Assembly (NCBI GenBank): GCA_018340375.1
Contig: JAFFJZ010000010.1
Span: forward strand, 5,952,001-6,016,000
DNA: 64,000 nt
Source of the DNA: Gonatopus flavifemur
Taxonomy: Eukaryota; Arthropoda; Insecta; Hymenoptera; Dryinidae
Direction: 5' to 3'
Part shown: positions 10,890 through 22,376 of the stretch, in pieces
How the letters are laid out: every line of letters starts with the position of its first letter
Numbering within the stretch: the stretch's first letter is position 1
Notes under the pieces: generated by a model
The model's input: the letters and a program-made list of their open reading frames with translations, nothing else
What the model was told of the DNA's origin: nothing
The model's database searches: none
Program-made: the position numbers and the translations under genes

Positions 10890-12119
10890 GAAAATCACAT
10901 GTTTTGTTGAAATGTTATATCGTAGTAAATATATGTTCTCTTTTGAAGGGCTGAAAATTGACTGGAAATCTGTTCAAAGTACTGTAAGAAATTGAATTAA
11001 CGAATTGAATGATTTTCAAGGGATCCAATTATATTTACCAGGTGTAGAAGTATTAGACCGGAATTTTTTTGGTAAAAATCATACGTTTGTTATTTAAAAA
11101 TGATAAAAAATATTTTATCCGAAATAATCTCCATTGCTGTTTATAAATTTTTCCCACCTTTCCGGCAGTTTATGAATGCCACACCAAAAAAACAGTTCCT
11201 GGTTTGGAACGAACCAGTTATCGCGTTATTCTCCAACATTTTCATACGAATTGAAGCGTAGTTCAGCGAGAGCATGTCCCATTGACGCGAATAGATGATA
11301 ATCGGACGGAGCCAAGTCTGGAGAATGAGCCGCACGCGGTAGCATCTTCCAACTGAACGCCTCGATCGTTTCCCTGACCCGTTTTGCTGTGCGTGATGGG
11401 CCATTATCGAAGAGCAAGATGACTCTGCATTGCCTTTTTCCATATTCCGGTCATTTTTCCACGCAATGCGCGATTCGAGTCGATCATTTGCCGTTGGTAG
11501 CGATCAGTGTTGACGGTTTGCCCAGGTTTTAGCAGCTCATAGTAGATTAAACCCTCCTGATCCGACCAAACACAGAGCATTGTCTTCTTTCCAAAACGAT
11601 TTGGTCTTGCAGTGGATGTCGATGATTCACCTGAATTCACCCATGATTTCCGACGCTTAGAATTCTCAAAACATATCCATTTTTCATGACCTGTCACAAT
11701 TCGATGGAGAAATGACTTTCTTTTGTATCCGTCGAACAGCATTTCACAAGTGGTTTTTCGATTTTCTTGCTGTGCTGTCTTTCATTCAGTTCATGCAGGG
11801 CCCATTGCCCCACTTCCCAAATTTATCTTTCCCATGGCTTTCAAACGAATGGAGACGGCTTTCTGCGTCACATTCAGTTGTTCCGCGAGTCTTTGTTGAG
11901 TTTGAGTATCATCTTCATCCAATAAGACTTGCAATTCGTCGTCTGCGAACTTTTTCGGTGGTTTCCCAGGCTCTTCGTTTCTCATGTCAAAATCACCACT
12001 TCATGGGCATGTTCATCGTAAGCTTCGACAAGCATTCGATGTGATTGTGCAGTAGTTTCCTTCAAATGATAACACAAAACCAATGTTGTCCGCAGATCGT
12101 AGTTTATAGGCACAAAACT

Positions 12120-12442
12120 CTGTGTTTTTTTCTTTTATTCAGTTTGTGTTAACCCGGTCCCTTTACGCTGCCAAGGCCAATTGGATCGGGGGAAGCGTAC
12201 TCCCAACCTAACCTACGCGGCAGGGGTAAGATTCCCTGACTTATCAACCGTCGTCCCCCTATTACGGTGGTAGCCGCTTTCGGGATAAACTTTGGTTGAC
12301 GTGCCAACCACCATTTCCCCTTTCGCGGCTTTACCGTTAGGGAGAAAGGCGGGTTGATTAATCAGGGATTCGAACCCCCCAGCCTGCCGGACATCCATGT
12401 CTGAAAGTTATTGCGTTAACCGTTCAGCCATGGAGCCGGTGT
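12120..12442 (-). mobile_element. tRNA-derived SINE, 12-bp TSD
   Basis: Read on the minus strand, the head GGCTCCATGGCTGAACGGTT carries an A-box-like segment (12414-12431), and GGTTCGAATCC at 12366-12376 is a perfect B box, so an internal RNA polymerase III promoter is expected. A roughly 230-bp non-tRNA body and an A-rich tail (AATAAAAGAAAAAAACACA) follow. GGCACAAAACTC at 12108-12119 recurs at 12662-12673 as the TSD, placed inside the mariner 5' coding end. A clean cloverleaf could not be drawn, so the parent tRNA is not named. A hAT MITE interrupts its first bases. Confidence 0.85.
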
Positions 12443-12653
12443 CAGTGATGCCAGATTCGAGACCGAGACCGCTTTTACCCTCTCCATCGACCACTTCCCC
12501 TTTCTCCCACCATGCGGAATAAGTCGAGTGAGCGACAGAGAAAGAGTAACTATCACTCTCTCGCTCGCCCGACTTATTCCGCATGGTGAGAGAAAGGGGA
12601 AGCGGTCAATGGGGTGAGTTAATACGGTCTCGGTCTCGAATCTGGCATCACTG
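12443..12653. mobile_element. hAT-type MITE, 8-bp TSD
   Basis: The ends are CAGTGATGCCAGATTCGAGA with the inverted match CAGTGATGCCAGATTCGAGA read back from 12653; the arms are about 90 bp. GCCGGTGT at 12435-12442 is repeated at 12654-12661. CAGNGNTGCCA-type termini with 8-bp duplications are typical of the hAT superfamily. There is no ORF, so it depends on a transposase elsewhere. It lies in the 5' edge of the SINE. Confidence 0.9.
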
Positions 12654-12852
12654 GCCGGTGTGGCACAAAACTCGACATGTTTTAAGGTTATAAAACAATT
12701 ACGGGTGTACAGAACTTCTGTTGTTTTGTGTTGAAAATCTTCAACAGCTGTTATGGGGAGATGATGGTGCTGAAGAAGTGATCTTAGAGTCCCTAAAATG
12801 ATGGCTAGTGCCATTTACAGGGAAATTCCGGTTTCATACTTCTACAAAAGTA

Positions 12853-15169
12853 TGTAGCCGGTAGGCAAAAGTTTAACTATTCTATTCTTGATATAAGTTT
12901 ATCAAATATCGTCCGGAGGGTAATTTATATCAATGCCATACATATATTTTACATAAAACTCATTGACTTGAAACGCGTATTTAATTTGAAACGATTTTGC
13001 AAAAGGATTGTTTTATAAAGAGAAACACACTAATTAATCTCATATTCAAGTTATATGGAATTATTCAATTCAAATTTGATCCAAATCAGTGTAGAAACAT
13101 GTTCTAACATGGATATTCTAATGTAAATCAGATAAGATAGTTTTAAATAGACGACCAAAGATATTTCGAGACATAAAAACTCGTTCTTAGATCATCACAC
13201 TAAAATCTATAAAAATATTCAAAATATTCTGCCAACCATAATACCCGTTCTTTATCTCCTTAGTCCACAAATTGCAAAAAGAGCAGAATATCAAATCGTA
13301 TTCTTCTAATCGTTCCGTTAATCTAAACAAATTCATACTTAAACCTCGTAAAATCGCAAACACGAGACTCTCTTTCCTCATTTATAATACAAAATACATA
13401 ATCCCGGTATTGTACAGGAAAATAAATCAATCTTTCAAGTATATCAACAACGATTTATATCTTTGAATCGTACCATACATAGACCTGAGTATTCTAGAAA
13501 TTCAAAAGATAAACAAATTCTTTAGAAAATCATTGTCATACAAGGATTAATTACATTCCTCGAACCGTATGTATATTCAATGATTGTCTGTGGAGTCGAA
13601 GGATGGTCTCCATAAAACGATATCAGATCGTACAATCGTAAATCTCTCGATCGAATCGAACGATATTGAATCTTGAGATTTTCAAATTATGCGAAGACCT
13701 GTTGGGGATTGAGACTGTTCCCCGAGTTCGTTCGTTTGCCAAAACGGACTGCTTTGGATAAGGCAAAAATTGATGGTGGAATAACGGCGGTAAATCGCGA
13801 CCGAATCGCGTATAATTAGGCTGCCTCATCACGTTGAGCTGTTGTGGCAGAGTATGTTTGCTGTGTATATCCAATTTATATTTGCATGGATTTACGGGTG
13901 AAACAGTATTGGTCTGGTGTACGTTCACCCTTACATTTAAAATATACACATTCGATAGGATCACATGTATACGCGCTCACTTACAAAGTAGAGATTAATA
14001 GCTAAATTATACCATTAAGTAGATTTCATACGTATCCGGCAGTATAAAAAACCCACCCGCTCATTTGCATGCCACGTGGGAATCTGTCCGACGGATTATC
14101 GGTCGATTTATATGCGGTCGTTAAAAAATTTCGGCCTCGGTCTTGGATCGACTTGATTTTTCGTTAAATCGCAAGTGCGAAAGATGTCGTAAGAATTCAA
14201 TTGTGAGAAATTTTAGCGTGATGGTATGTGAGAGATTTTATACTTGTTTGAATAGACGCGTAGTCTGAATTCGAATAGCCATTGATTCCACCGTTTTGAG
14301 GGATGAATTCTGTTTTCTTCCTTCAAATCAAATCTACGGATGTAAAATTTTTCCCAGCATTTAACCAACTAATATGAAACATGAATTGAAATGAAATCGT
14401 CTACATATCAATCTTTTGGATCAATCTATTCCACTATAAACAGAATCCATTCAGCGATATTTAAAATCTCAAATGTTTAACTGAGCATTCTTTTTTCTTC
14501 ATTCTTTTTCACTTCTCCATATTCAACATTTTCTTTATTTTCTTCAACATCTGTTTCTGCTCATTTTTCTGTTATTTTTGTAGTCCATTCTTTTCCCTTT
14601 CTTTGACTTTTGTAGCAATGTTTTTTATCCAACACTGTAAGCTTTTTAACATATATATGTTTCTGTTTAAATTTATTCTCTTTTATTTTGTTATTCTTCG
14701 TTTAATCTCAATTGATGGGGTGAAATAGCATTTCATCATGTTCCTTCAGTGAAGTTTTTACTTTTCCGTTTAGGTTTTGATGAGCGATATACAAACTCAT
14801 TTATTCGTTTAGAACAACTGCTACGATAATTAAGAAGTCAATCGAATACCTCGTAATACCTCAATCTTTTCAGTTACTGAAATATTCTTATTCAATCCAT
14901 AATATTATTCATAATATTACATTTAGTTGCATCCTTTGTCACATTATACGGTCCAAAATTGTTTGAAACAACAGCACTTTTATTAGCTAGTGAAAAATCA
15001 CATTGAGTAATACCAGCAGTTTTGTTCTTTACTTCAGAATACTCAACAAAGTTGTTCCCATCGTCGTTATTCATGCAAACATTATTATTTATTTTTGGAT
15101 TTTGTATAAAACCATTTCGAATGTCATGTCGATTGCGATCATAATGCCGTTCGTACCAGCAACAACACA
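12853..15169. other. No recognised gene
   Basis: AT-rich DNA without recognised coding motifs. A TATA-like AGTATAAAAAACCC at about 14,041 with a CpG-rich flank (to about 14,130) is the only promoter-like feature, and it is not supported by a gene. Confidence 0.45.
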
Positions 15170-15365
15170 CACGGAGAGAAAGGTACCTAGTTGGGGTAAA
15201 TAAAAGTCTAGTTGTCTGGAATATGAATAAAATGATTTATTCAATAGGAATAAAAAATTTGATTATGAACAATGAAATTCAGCTGGCTCAACTAAATTTT
15301 TATTTATAGTGACTAGAAAATTCCTAACTGTCGAATATTTGAATAGACTGCTCTTTCTCTCAGGG
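15170..15365. mobile_element. CACKGAGAG-family CCC/2-bp MITE, TSD CA
   Basis: The left end is CACGGAGAGAAAGGTACCTA. The right end read back from 15365 is CCCTGAGAGAAAGAGCAGTC. CA at 15168-15169 is repeated at 15366-15367. The whole 196 bp aligns in reverse with the outer parts of the 30112-30582 element (shared CAAATATTCGACAG and AATAAAAATTTAGTTG). This is the most compact copy of the family in the window. Confidence 0.85.
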
Positions 15366-15471
15366 CAGTTCCTTTAAAAACTCGACTCTTCGTCATTTAT
15401 CAAAATAGAAATACTTTGACTCCCATCAATTCTTAAATTACTTGTGAAATGCAAGTTTCCAACAATGAAAA

Positions 15472-15778
15472 CCCAAGAAAAAAAGATTGGATCCACTGAG
15501 ATCTAGGTAGATCTCTCGAAATATATGTAGATCTCTTCAGATCTGAATTTTGGCAAAAAAAGATCGACGGAGATCCACAGAGATCTCCAGAAATTTTCCT
15601 ATATTTTTTATTGATTCATTGCAAAATTGAAATCTTTGGGAGTGAGTGGATATCAGAAAACTCCAAAGATTGTTGTCTAAGCTGAGATGTTCAGATGTAA
15701 GTAGATATGAACAGATTTGTAGAGATTTTTGCCAAAATTTAGATCTGATGAGATCTACTTGGATCTCTTTTGCTCGAG
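15472..15778. mobile_element. GATCT word element, TSD AA
   Basis: The ends are CCCAAGAAAAAAAGATTGGA (15472) and CTCGAGCAAAAGAGATCC (from 15778). AA at 15470-15471 is repeated at 15779-15780. Near both ends the word AGATCTNNNTAGATCT repeats and forms an inverted structure. It is related to 9950-10475 and lies about 100 bp from the 15170 element. Confidence 0.7.
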
Positions 15779-15780
15779 AA

Positions 15781-16453
15781 TACTATTATTGTCTCCACTA
15801 CTAATGGATTTTGATGTATCTGAAATCCCATCATCATCTGTAATTATAGATGATTGTACACCTGTGTACAATTCGATGTTTTTCTATATTTTTCCAATAA
15901 TTTATGGAGCACTAAAAATTCTGTTTTCGTTTCTATTGTGAATGTTTGGAGAAGAAAATGAAACAAATTCTTTTAGGAAATCACCATCCAATATCTTTAC
16001 GTGAATTTCAAATGAAAGTGTTCTTGTGATGGGTGAACGAACAATCAAAATATGTTCAAAGAAATCCATAAAATTCATTCACAAAGAGAAATTTAGAGGT
16101 CAATTCACTACTTTGTAATCGAGGAACAGACTGAACTTGCAATGAAATTTACTATGATGAGAGAATGGAAGTCCGATTAGATTTACGATGTTTTACAGTA
16201 AATTCCGTTAGAAATTCATCCTGTTCCCCGGCCGTAATAATCCCACAGTAAATGGAACTAGAAATTTCTCTCTGTATTCATATTAAATCGAAGAAGATTT
16301 AGCAAGAACATTGTCCAGGTTTTAATAAGATTCAATGAGTTTCTCTTTGGAATACCCCATTGAATTCAACCAAACCTGATTGCAAGTTTTTGAATTGACT
16401 CCAACCAAAACATCCACCACTACAATCCACATACTCCGCAATGTCCATAATAT
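15781..16453. other. No recognised gene
   Basis: AT-rich sequence; no motif, RNA gene or element boundary recognised. Confidence 0.4.
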
Positions 16454-17257
16454 CCCATGTGTGTATGAACCAATGGCCCAATGATGGACTAAGCCTGGCA
16501 CAAGACCTGTTGAGACTTGTCTTGAACAATTTATCAAACTTGGTCCAGGCTTGGGAACGATAAGATCAGGACAAGCTTGGGCCAGTGATTTGGCCAGGCT
16601 TGATCCAATCCATTCACCAAGCATCAACCAATGCTTCTTTGATCGCAGATATGGATTAAAAAAGTAATTGATCCATATTTCAGTTCATGACTTTCTCCCT
16701 CAGAATACCGTACATAAATTATCTTAAAACGATAGAAAAAAATGTGACAAGACTGGGACAAGCTTGTACGATCATTGGAAAATTTGCGTTCTTTGATATT
16801 TCAATCAATTTTGATTCTATTGTTGAATTATGCTCAACCTAAATCAATATGATCTTACTGAAATATCATAACATAAATCTTATGATGATCTGACCCCGTA
16901 CGGAATCCAATTGGATTCCGTTTACACGTTTCAAACTAGTGTGTGGAATTAATTATAGCAGGAAGATCAGGTCAGCCCTGGCCCGATGGTTATCCCCAAG
17001 TTTTCAGCCATTGTAAATTCAAAATTCAGTCAATATTTATAAACATTGTCCCACTCATGTGGGCAATATTGGCACAATTGTTTTCAACGAATGCTCGATT
17101 TTTACAAATGTACCATGACTGACTATCCATTGGGAACAACAGGACAATCATGGAACAATATTGGGCCAGTTGTTCTTCACGGAGGTTTGTTTCTGACACA
17201 TATGCCAACCTTGGGACAAGCTTGGATTTTTTCCAGTCTTGGCAATACCTGCATGGG
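16454..17257. mobile_element. Probable CCC/2-bp element with CAAGCTTG words
   Basis: The termini CCCATGTGTGTATGAACC (16454) and CCCATGCAGGTATTGCC (from 17257) match at 10 of the first 13 positions. The flanks are AT and GT, so the 2-bp TSD is imperfect. The interior repeats GGGACAAGCTTG, GGCCCAATG and CCAGGCTTG words, shared with 29000-29904 and 33020-33690. An internal stretch (about 16,680-16,960) lacks the words and may be unrelated. Confidence 0.5.
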
Positions 17258-19768
17258 GTATATATTAAAATATATTCAATGATTTCCTCGTAAATGAAAA
17301 ATAATATTCACGCTAAAGACTCAAACCTTAGACAGAGTTGTTGTGACCTTGAAACAGTGATTGGTCGTGTGCCCAATCACCGTCATTCAATACCATTGAT
17401 TATCATTCTAATTGATTTCTAACTACTCCTTTTATTTTCTTTGTAGATTTCCAAGAAAAAATTTGAAAGCTTTTCACACAAACATTTTTCCCTGATAAAT
17501 TCCGCAATGAAATTGTGAGTTGACCAAAACTTTTGATTTTCTTCAAATTTTGTTGAGGAAAAAATATGTATGTAAAACAACTTTCAAACTGTTTTTGTAA
17601 ATCCACGAAAACATTTTTTACAGTATGGACATACACGATTCAAGCAAAGCGAGTTTCAATTCAAATAAGAAAATTGATTAAAATGTAGCTGTAATCGTCA
17701 ATTTTATGACTGTCCATATTAGAACTGAATCTTTCACGTATTATATTATATCCTGTACACACGAGTAAGATTCTAATTAGATCCATACTTTGAATTCTGA
17801 AGATAGATTAGATCCATCCTTCAAAACGATACAACCTCAGACGATCAATCTCCCGTGACTTCAATTTAGTGAAATACATACTGAAGTGTATTTACATAGG
17901 CGTCCCGTAGAGCATTGATTTACTCATAAATTCTCAACAAACCTACTCGGAGTGGAATTTCATTCGAATCGGATAAAAGTCTAGTGTCACATTCCCTTTC
18001 ATTCTTTTGTAATAACAACTTTGTGCTTGAAAATTAATTGTATGTATTTCCAACATACGAATTTTTTTTCCTGAAGATTACCATAAAATTCTTCCAAAAA
18101 TTACTGTGCAACCAGTAAAAGTGGGTGAGGAGAAATATTTTCCTTCTTGTCTCTCGATCATTGGAATTCAACCATAATTTTTCAAGTTTCTCAGTACCCA
18201 CATCTTGCATTCAATTACAAGTATCGAACGATCCTATAATTGTTATGGAAAAAGAGAGCAAATTTGCCAACTGTTTTGAATTGCACTTCCTGATTTCTCA
18301 ACGCTCGAGGCCCTCATATGAGATATAGGTCATGTGAAATGAGGAAACATCAAAGGTGTTCAAGAAATCGATGGCTTTGATGTGTGGTTATTTGAGTGTC
18401 AGAAACTATTATATTCTGATAAAATATGACTGTTGAGTACATGAAAGCTGTAACTATTAGGTACATAATTAGATTGCAGTTTGAATTCACGACGAGACGA
18501 TGATGAAAAATGAAGGTACATGGTTGTGTTTTAAACAAACAAGAAATTATTGTATCATTTTACAGTTTGATATTATATGATGTAAAGTATTCTATTACTC
18601 CACTCTAATCGATTCAAGTTTGCTCGCTTGTTCCCATCGTTTCCAGTTCATTCAAAAAGGGGAAACTGTTCTCTAATTCTTACCAATTAAATTGTTACGC
18701 AACTCGACTAGAATATTTGCATTATTTCGTTTCATGAGAAATTTGCTGATCCTGTGGCGACAACTTCGATGTTTCCAATAATTAACGAACCACGATTAAT
18801 TATTTTGGAAAGTTGGAATTCTTTCAGACACTCGTTTGATATATATCGACTAATAAGAATTCCGTTAGAGATTCCTTAAAGGACGAAAACGAAAAATGAA
18901 ATTCAAATGACTTAATGCCCACGAGGATATATAATTCATCCCACCCGAGGTTAAGAGAAATCACTCGAAGAGGATGATGATATTTTGATATTTTTTGGCA
19001 ATACGAAATTCAATGAATTCGATCCAGACAAACGACAAAACCATTTGCGAAATACACCTTCGATAAGTATTATTAGATTTCATTGATATTTACGATCGGG
19101 CTTTTAGACTATAATCCAATGATATGAATTTCATAAATTGGACTTTGCAATGACGTTGAAATTCTCTATCGAGTTATTAACGGCATTACTTCGTAATGAT
19201 ATTATAGTTATCCTTCTCAAGTCATATGGATAATAATAGTAAGAATCTCTCGTCATAAATTCACATCGAATTGGTTATTTGCAACAACTGCAATTGATAG
19301 CTCGTCGTGCCAAACTTCGTCACACGAAAACCGGTTGAGTTTATCGAATAATCTTAGGAAACTTTATAACAATGTTACATCGGGAATGGACAGAAAGCGT
19401 CCGATGTTACTCAACTTTTTTCACGAACGATGTATCATCCACCTCGAGGAACGTTCCGAAAATGTTTAGCCAACACGAGGCGTAGGGAATGATTTCCATA
19501 CGGACCCCCGTCTAAAACCCCCCGACTTAATTCTTGTAGTTCTGATTCCCAAAAAGGTATGTGATTCTCATATCGCACTGGACGTGATAATTTATGACGA
19601 AACAGGATTTATATACACAACCTTGACTCGTACCATGAATCAAGGTACAAGGTGCTCGAGAAATTTCCTTACGACACAGTCGGGCTACCTGTATCGTAGA
19701 ATCATTTGTCTTCACTCAACAGTTGCTAGCTAACTCACTGGTCGTAGAATCCGATGGGATGGAAGGAA
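17258..19768. other. No recognised gene
   Basis: AT-rich DNA; no protein motif, RNA gene or repeat element with recognisable ends. Confidence 0.4.
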
Positions 19769-19872
19769 CGAGGAGAAAGAGAAGAAGAAGAAGAAGAAGA
19801 AGAACAAGAAGAAGAAGAACAAGAAGGAGTTGAAATTCACAAAGGAAAAGGAGAAGAAGAAGAAGAAGAGGA
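19769..19872 (+). repeat. GAA/AGAAG polypurine microsatellite
   Basis: A long A/G-rich tract of AGA triplets with short interruptions, on the plus strand as at 5.4 kb. Apparent lysine or phenylalanine runs encoded here are a by-product. Confidence 0.9.
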
Positions 19873-20585
19873 GTTGATCAAGAGTTATACTAGGTAAGGT
19901 CGTAAATTTGGTTCTGTGATCGCACCGACTGTACAAAGGATTCTGTTAAAGATATCTTACAAATTTATCGTCTATTTTTCTTCTTTGTACGATCATTCGA
20001 TCGACGCTCCCGATCAATTCGCGATCAACGGCATCCGTCGGTGTGGGTTTGCACGTATATACTGAATAGGACATGTATGTGCACTTTTAAAGGCGTCGAC
20101 GGGAACGCACGTGCGCGTCTCGGTACACGCAATTTATTGTGCGATAAACGAGTCTCTAGCGAGTCACGACATATCGTGCGTTCTCTGTGCATAAATATGA
20201 GCAATCGGGGATTGGTTCGAACGCATCCACCTGTGACGACCAAAATAATCTTTACCAAATCCGATGTCATCATTCGTATCGTAAAATTCAAGCCTAGAGA
20301 TGCAGATAACGGTATTGGATGATGTTGTGTAAGTTGTTTGTGTAGCGAGAAAAATCATAATTTCGTAATCTCTTCCAAATGAGACACCGCACGAGTTATA
20401 TGAAAGATGATCTAAGCGCAAGCTTCGCGATTATAGCAACAGAGCGCGCTCACTCAATGAGCCCTCCCGATGGCTCGGATAACTCGAACCGGATATAATA
20501 CAGGGTGCCACGGGGGGTTGAGTTACTCAGATTCCCCGTCGGCTGTCCCACAGGGAGCTGAGACGTTGACTGCAATGATCTTAGC
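19873..20585. other. CpG-richer single-copy DNA
   Basis: Contains CpG-rich words (about 20,030-20,150) and no recognised motif. The stretch 20,405-20,589 read on the minus strand stays open in the frame that continues from 23,604-23,439 once the intervening TTAA element is removed (see the finding). Confidence 0.3.
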
Positions 20586-21630
20586 TTAATCCTTTTCCCC
20601 CCAAATAACACTGATTTTTGTCAAACTTTCCGCCTCCTATCTCACAATGAAGAAATCATGTAAAAAATGTATGAAACATCATTCCTTACCGCTTTTGACC
20701 TCCCCTTTCGAATGGCGTTGAGGAAATTTTCCCAAATCATAATTAACGAAGTTTTCACGTTTTTTTTGTTTTAAACAGTCCATTTTGAAATGAAAAAAAA
20801 TTTTCAAAGACATTTCTACCATTGTAAATGGTGTTATAGATGTCTAATCTATAAAATCTCGTTGGTTTTATTTCGAAATTCAAAATGGCGGACACAAAAT
20901 GGCGTCCGAGAGGGAAACATTTTTTGTTCAACTTTGCTAATCTTCCTTCAAAAAGTATGTAGTTTGATGAAAAATTCTCGGGAATCAAAATGTCTTGAAA
21001 TTAGTTAAAGAGTACCTCAAAATTCTTTTTTTCTGCCCCTCCAGAAAAACGCAGGGTTCAGAAGTAACGTATAAAATGTAAAGAAGTTACTCGTCACGTT
21101 ATTCGTTACTTGGTAACGCGTTAAATTTTTTAGCAATTAACGATAACGATAACACGTCGTTATTAATTTGTAGTGACTAATAAGGATTTTCGTTACTTTC
21201 TCCGTTACTTTGAGGTATAGTTGTTTTTCAATTTATATGATTCAGATCATAGCTATGATAGGTTAATAGGTAATTGCTGGTGATTTGTAATGGTTAGGTA
21301 GCAAGTGTCCGAAAGCAGTAACGTCTGTGGCTATTTGAGGAGGGCTAGAAACTTCTAGTCATTTTCATCGGATTCACAAATGATTGTCTTTCGGGTATAT
21401 TCTTCCAATTCTATAACCGAGTTTTACGACTCTAGGCGCGTTCTGATATGTATAGAATTCGCCGAGATTCTTTTCCGAACACTATAATTTCGCTCTCAAT
21501 TGTTGTTGTCAATAACTAAATGTTATAACACGGTTTGAAAGTCGCGACATTCTTCGCGCAGAACTGTTGAATAAATATTCATGTTTTTCATACAACATTG
21601 GGGTGAATTTCCAAACAAATGTTCAAACCA

Positions 21631-21791
21631 TCCTAGTAGAAATGCTCTAGGCATTCACGAGCTTTGTAACGCTCGCGCTAGCGAAATACTATATACTTGT
21701 AAAGCGCTCGTGATACTTGCAAGTATTTGGTGAGGCACTCGCAAGTGTCTAGTATTTCGCTATCGCGAGCGTTACAAGACTCCCCAGCCAG
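21631..21791. repeat. Hairpin repeat, possible CCC/2-bp element
   Basis: GTAACGCTCGCGCTAGCG near 21668 is answered by CGCTATCGCGAGCGTTAC near 21776, with further inverted words (CACTCGCAAGTG, CTTGCAAG) between. The left edge TCCTAGTAGAAATGC fits the class terminus, and CA flanks are possible on both sides (21629-21630, 21792-21793). The right terminus is poor, so membership is unsure. Confidence 0.45.
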
Positions 21792-22028
21792 CACAAATGA
21801 TCCATTTGAATTCATAAAGACTTCCCAAAGACCTCTTGAACAGTCCCCGTTATGCGATTTACAATGAATTCTTTCTGAACATCAAGTTGTTCATTGAGAA
21901 TTCATTTTGAATTCAAAATAGTCATAATGAATACATATTGATTAGCATGATGGGCGATGATGGGCGATGAAAGTAACGGTAACGGCAACGGTAACTTCGT
22001 CAATTTCTTGAGAATACAACGGTAACTG

Positions 22029-22376
22029 CACGGAGAAAAAGGGATTCGCTGTGGCAGCGAAATCTACTTTTGCTGGGTTCCTTTTGCCAGGGCAGCAAAT
22101 TTTTTGCTGTGACAGCAAACTATTTGTTGTTCCACCAATCTTGTTAGCTGCGACAGCGAATTTTTAGCTGTGGCAGCAAAAAATGTTTGCTATTCTGTAT
22201 ATAATACTGAAAATTTGCTGGCGGAGCAAACATTTTTTGCTGCCACAGCTAAAAAATTGCTGTCGTAGCTAACACAATTGCTGTTATAGCAAATTTTTAG
22301 CTAGGTCAGCAAAAAATTTTGCTATTCGATATATAATACCTCGATTTGCTGCGGCAGCAAATTTTTTCTCTCCGTG
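22029..22376. mobile_element. CAGCAAA-word CCC/2-bp element, TSD TG
   Basis: The ends are CACGGAGAAAAAGGGATTCG (22029) and CACGGAGAGAAAAAATTTGC (from 22376). TG at 22027-22028 is repeated at 22377-22378. The interior is a run of more than ten variants of GCTGNNNCAGCAAA in both orientations, each a small hairpin, with ATATATAAT spacers repeated twice. It is nested in the hAT element. Confidence 0.8.

Larger units (their letters stand above)
11115..12678 (-). pseudogene. mariner transposase pseudogene
   Basis: This is a mariner transposase read on the minus strand. The start codon is at 12676-12678 (MSSFVP); the SINE at 12120-12661 splits codons just after it, and the frame resumes at FVPINYDLR. 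Next come a HRMLVEAYDEHA segment, a TGA at 11982-11984, and an apparent small deletion. KPPKKFADDELQVLLDEDD and the HTH-like LNVTQKAVSIRLKAMGK follow, then frameshifts, then KRKSFLHRIVTG. The first catalytic Asp is replaced by His (11686-11688, TGHEKW). The second Asp is kept in LLFDN and the third in SPDLAPSDYHLF, with 34 residues between. The C-terminus LPERWEKFIN ends at TAA 11115-11117. The loss of the first Asp alone would inactivate it. Confidence 0.9.
11038..12850 (-). mobile_element. mariner transposon (Mos1-like ends) with nested SINE and hAT MITE
   Basis: The 3' TIR is CCAGGTGTAGAAGTATTAGA at 11038, preceded by TA (11036-11037). The 5' TIR, read back from 12850, is CTTTTGTAGAAGTATGAAAC, followed by TA (12851-12852). 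Both continue into CCGGAATTT. The ends resemble the CCAGGTGTACAAGTA type known from Drosophila Mos1. Without the 542-bp SINE/MITE insertion and its extra 12-bp TSD the element is about 1.26 kb, the normal mariner size. Its transposase is broken. Confidence 0.85.

Noticed and set aside
12213..12398. Open frame on the minus strand inside the SINE
   Set aside because: It is the SINE body; no coding role is expected.
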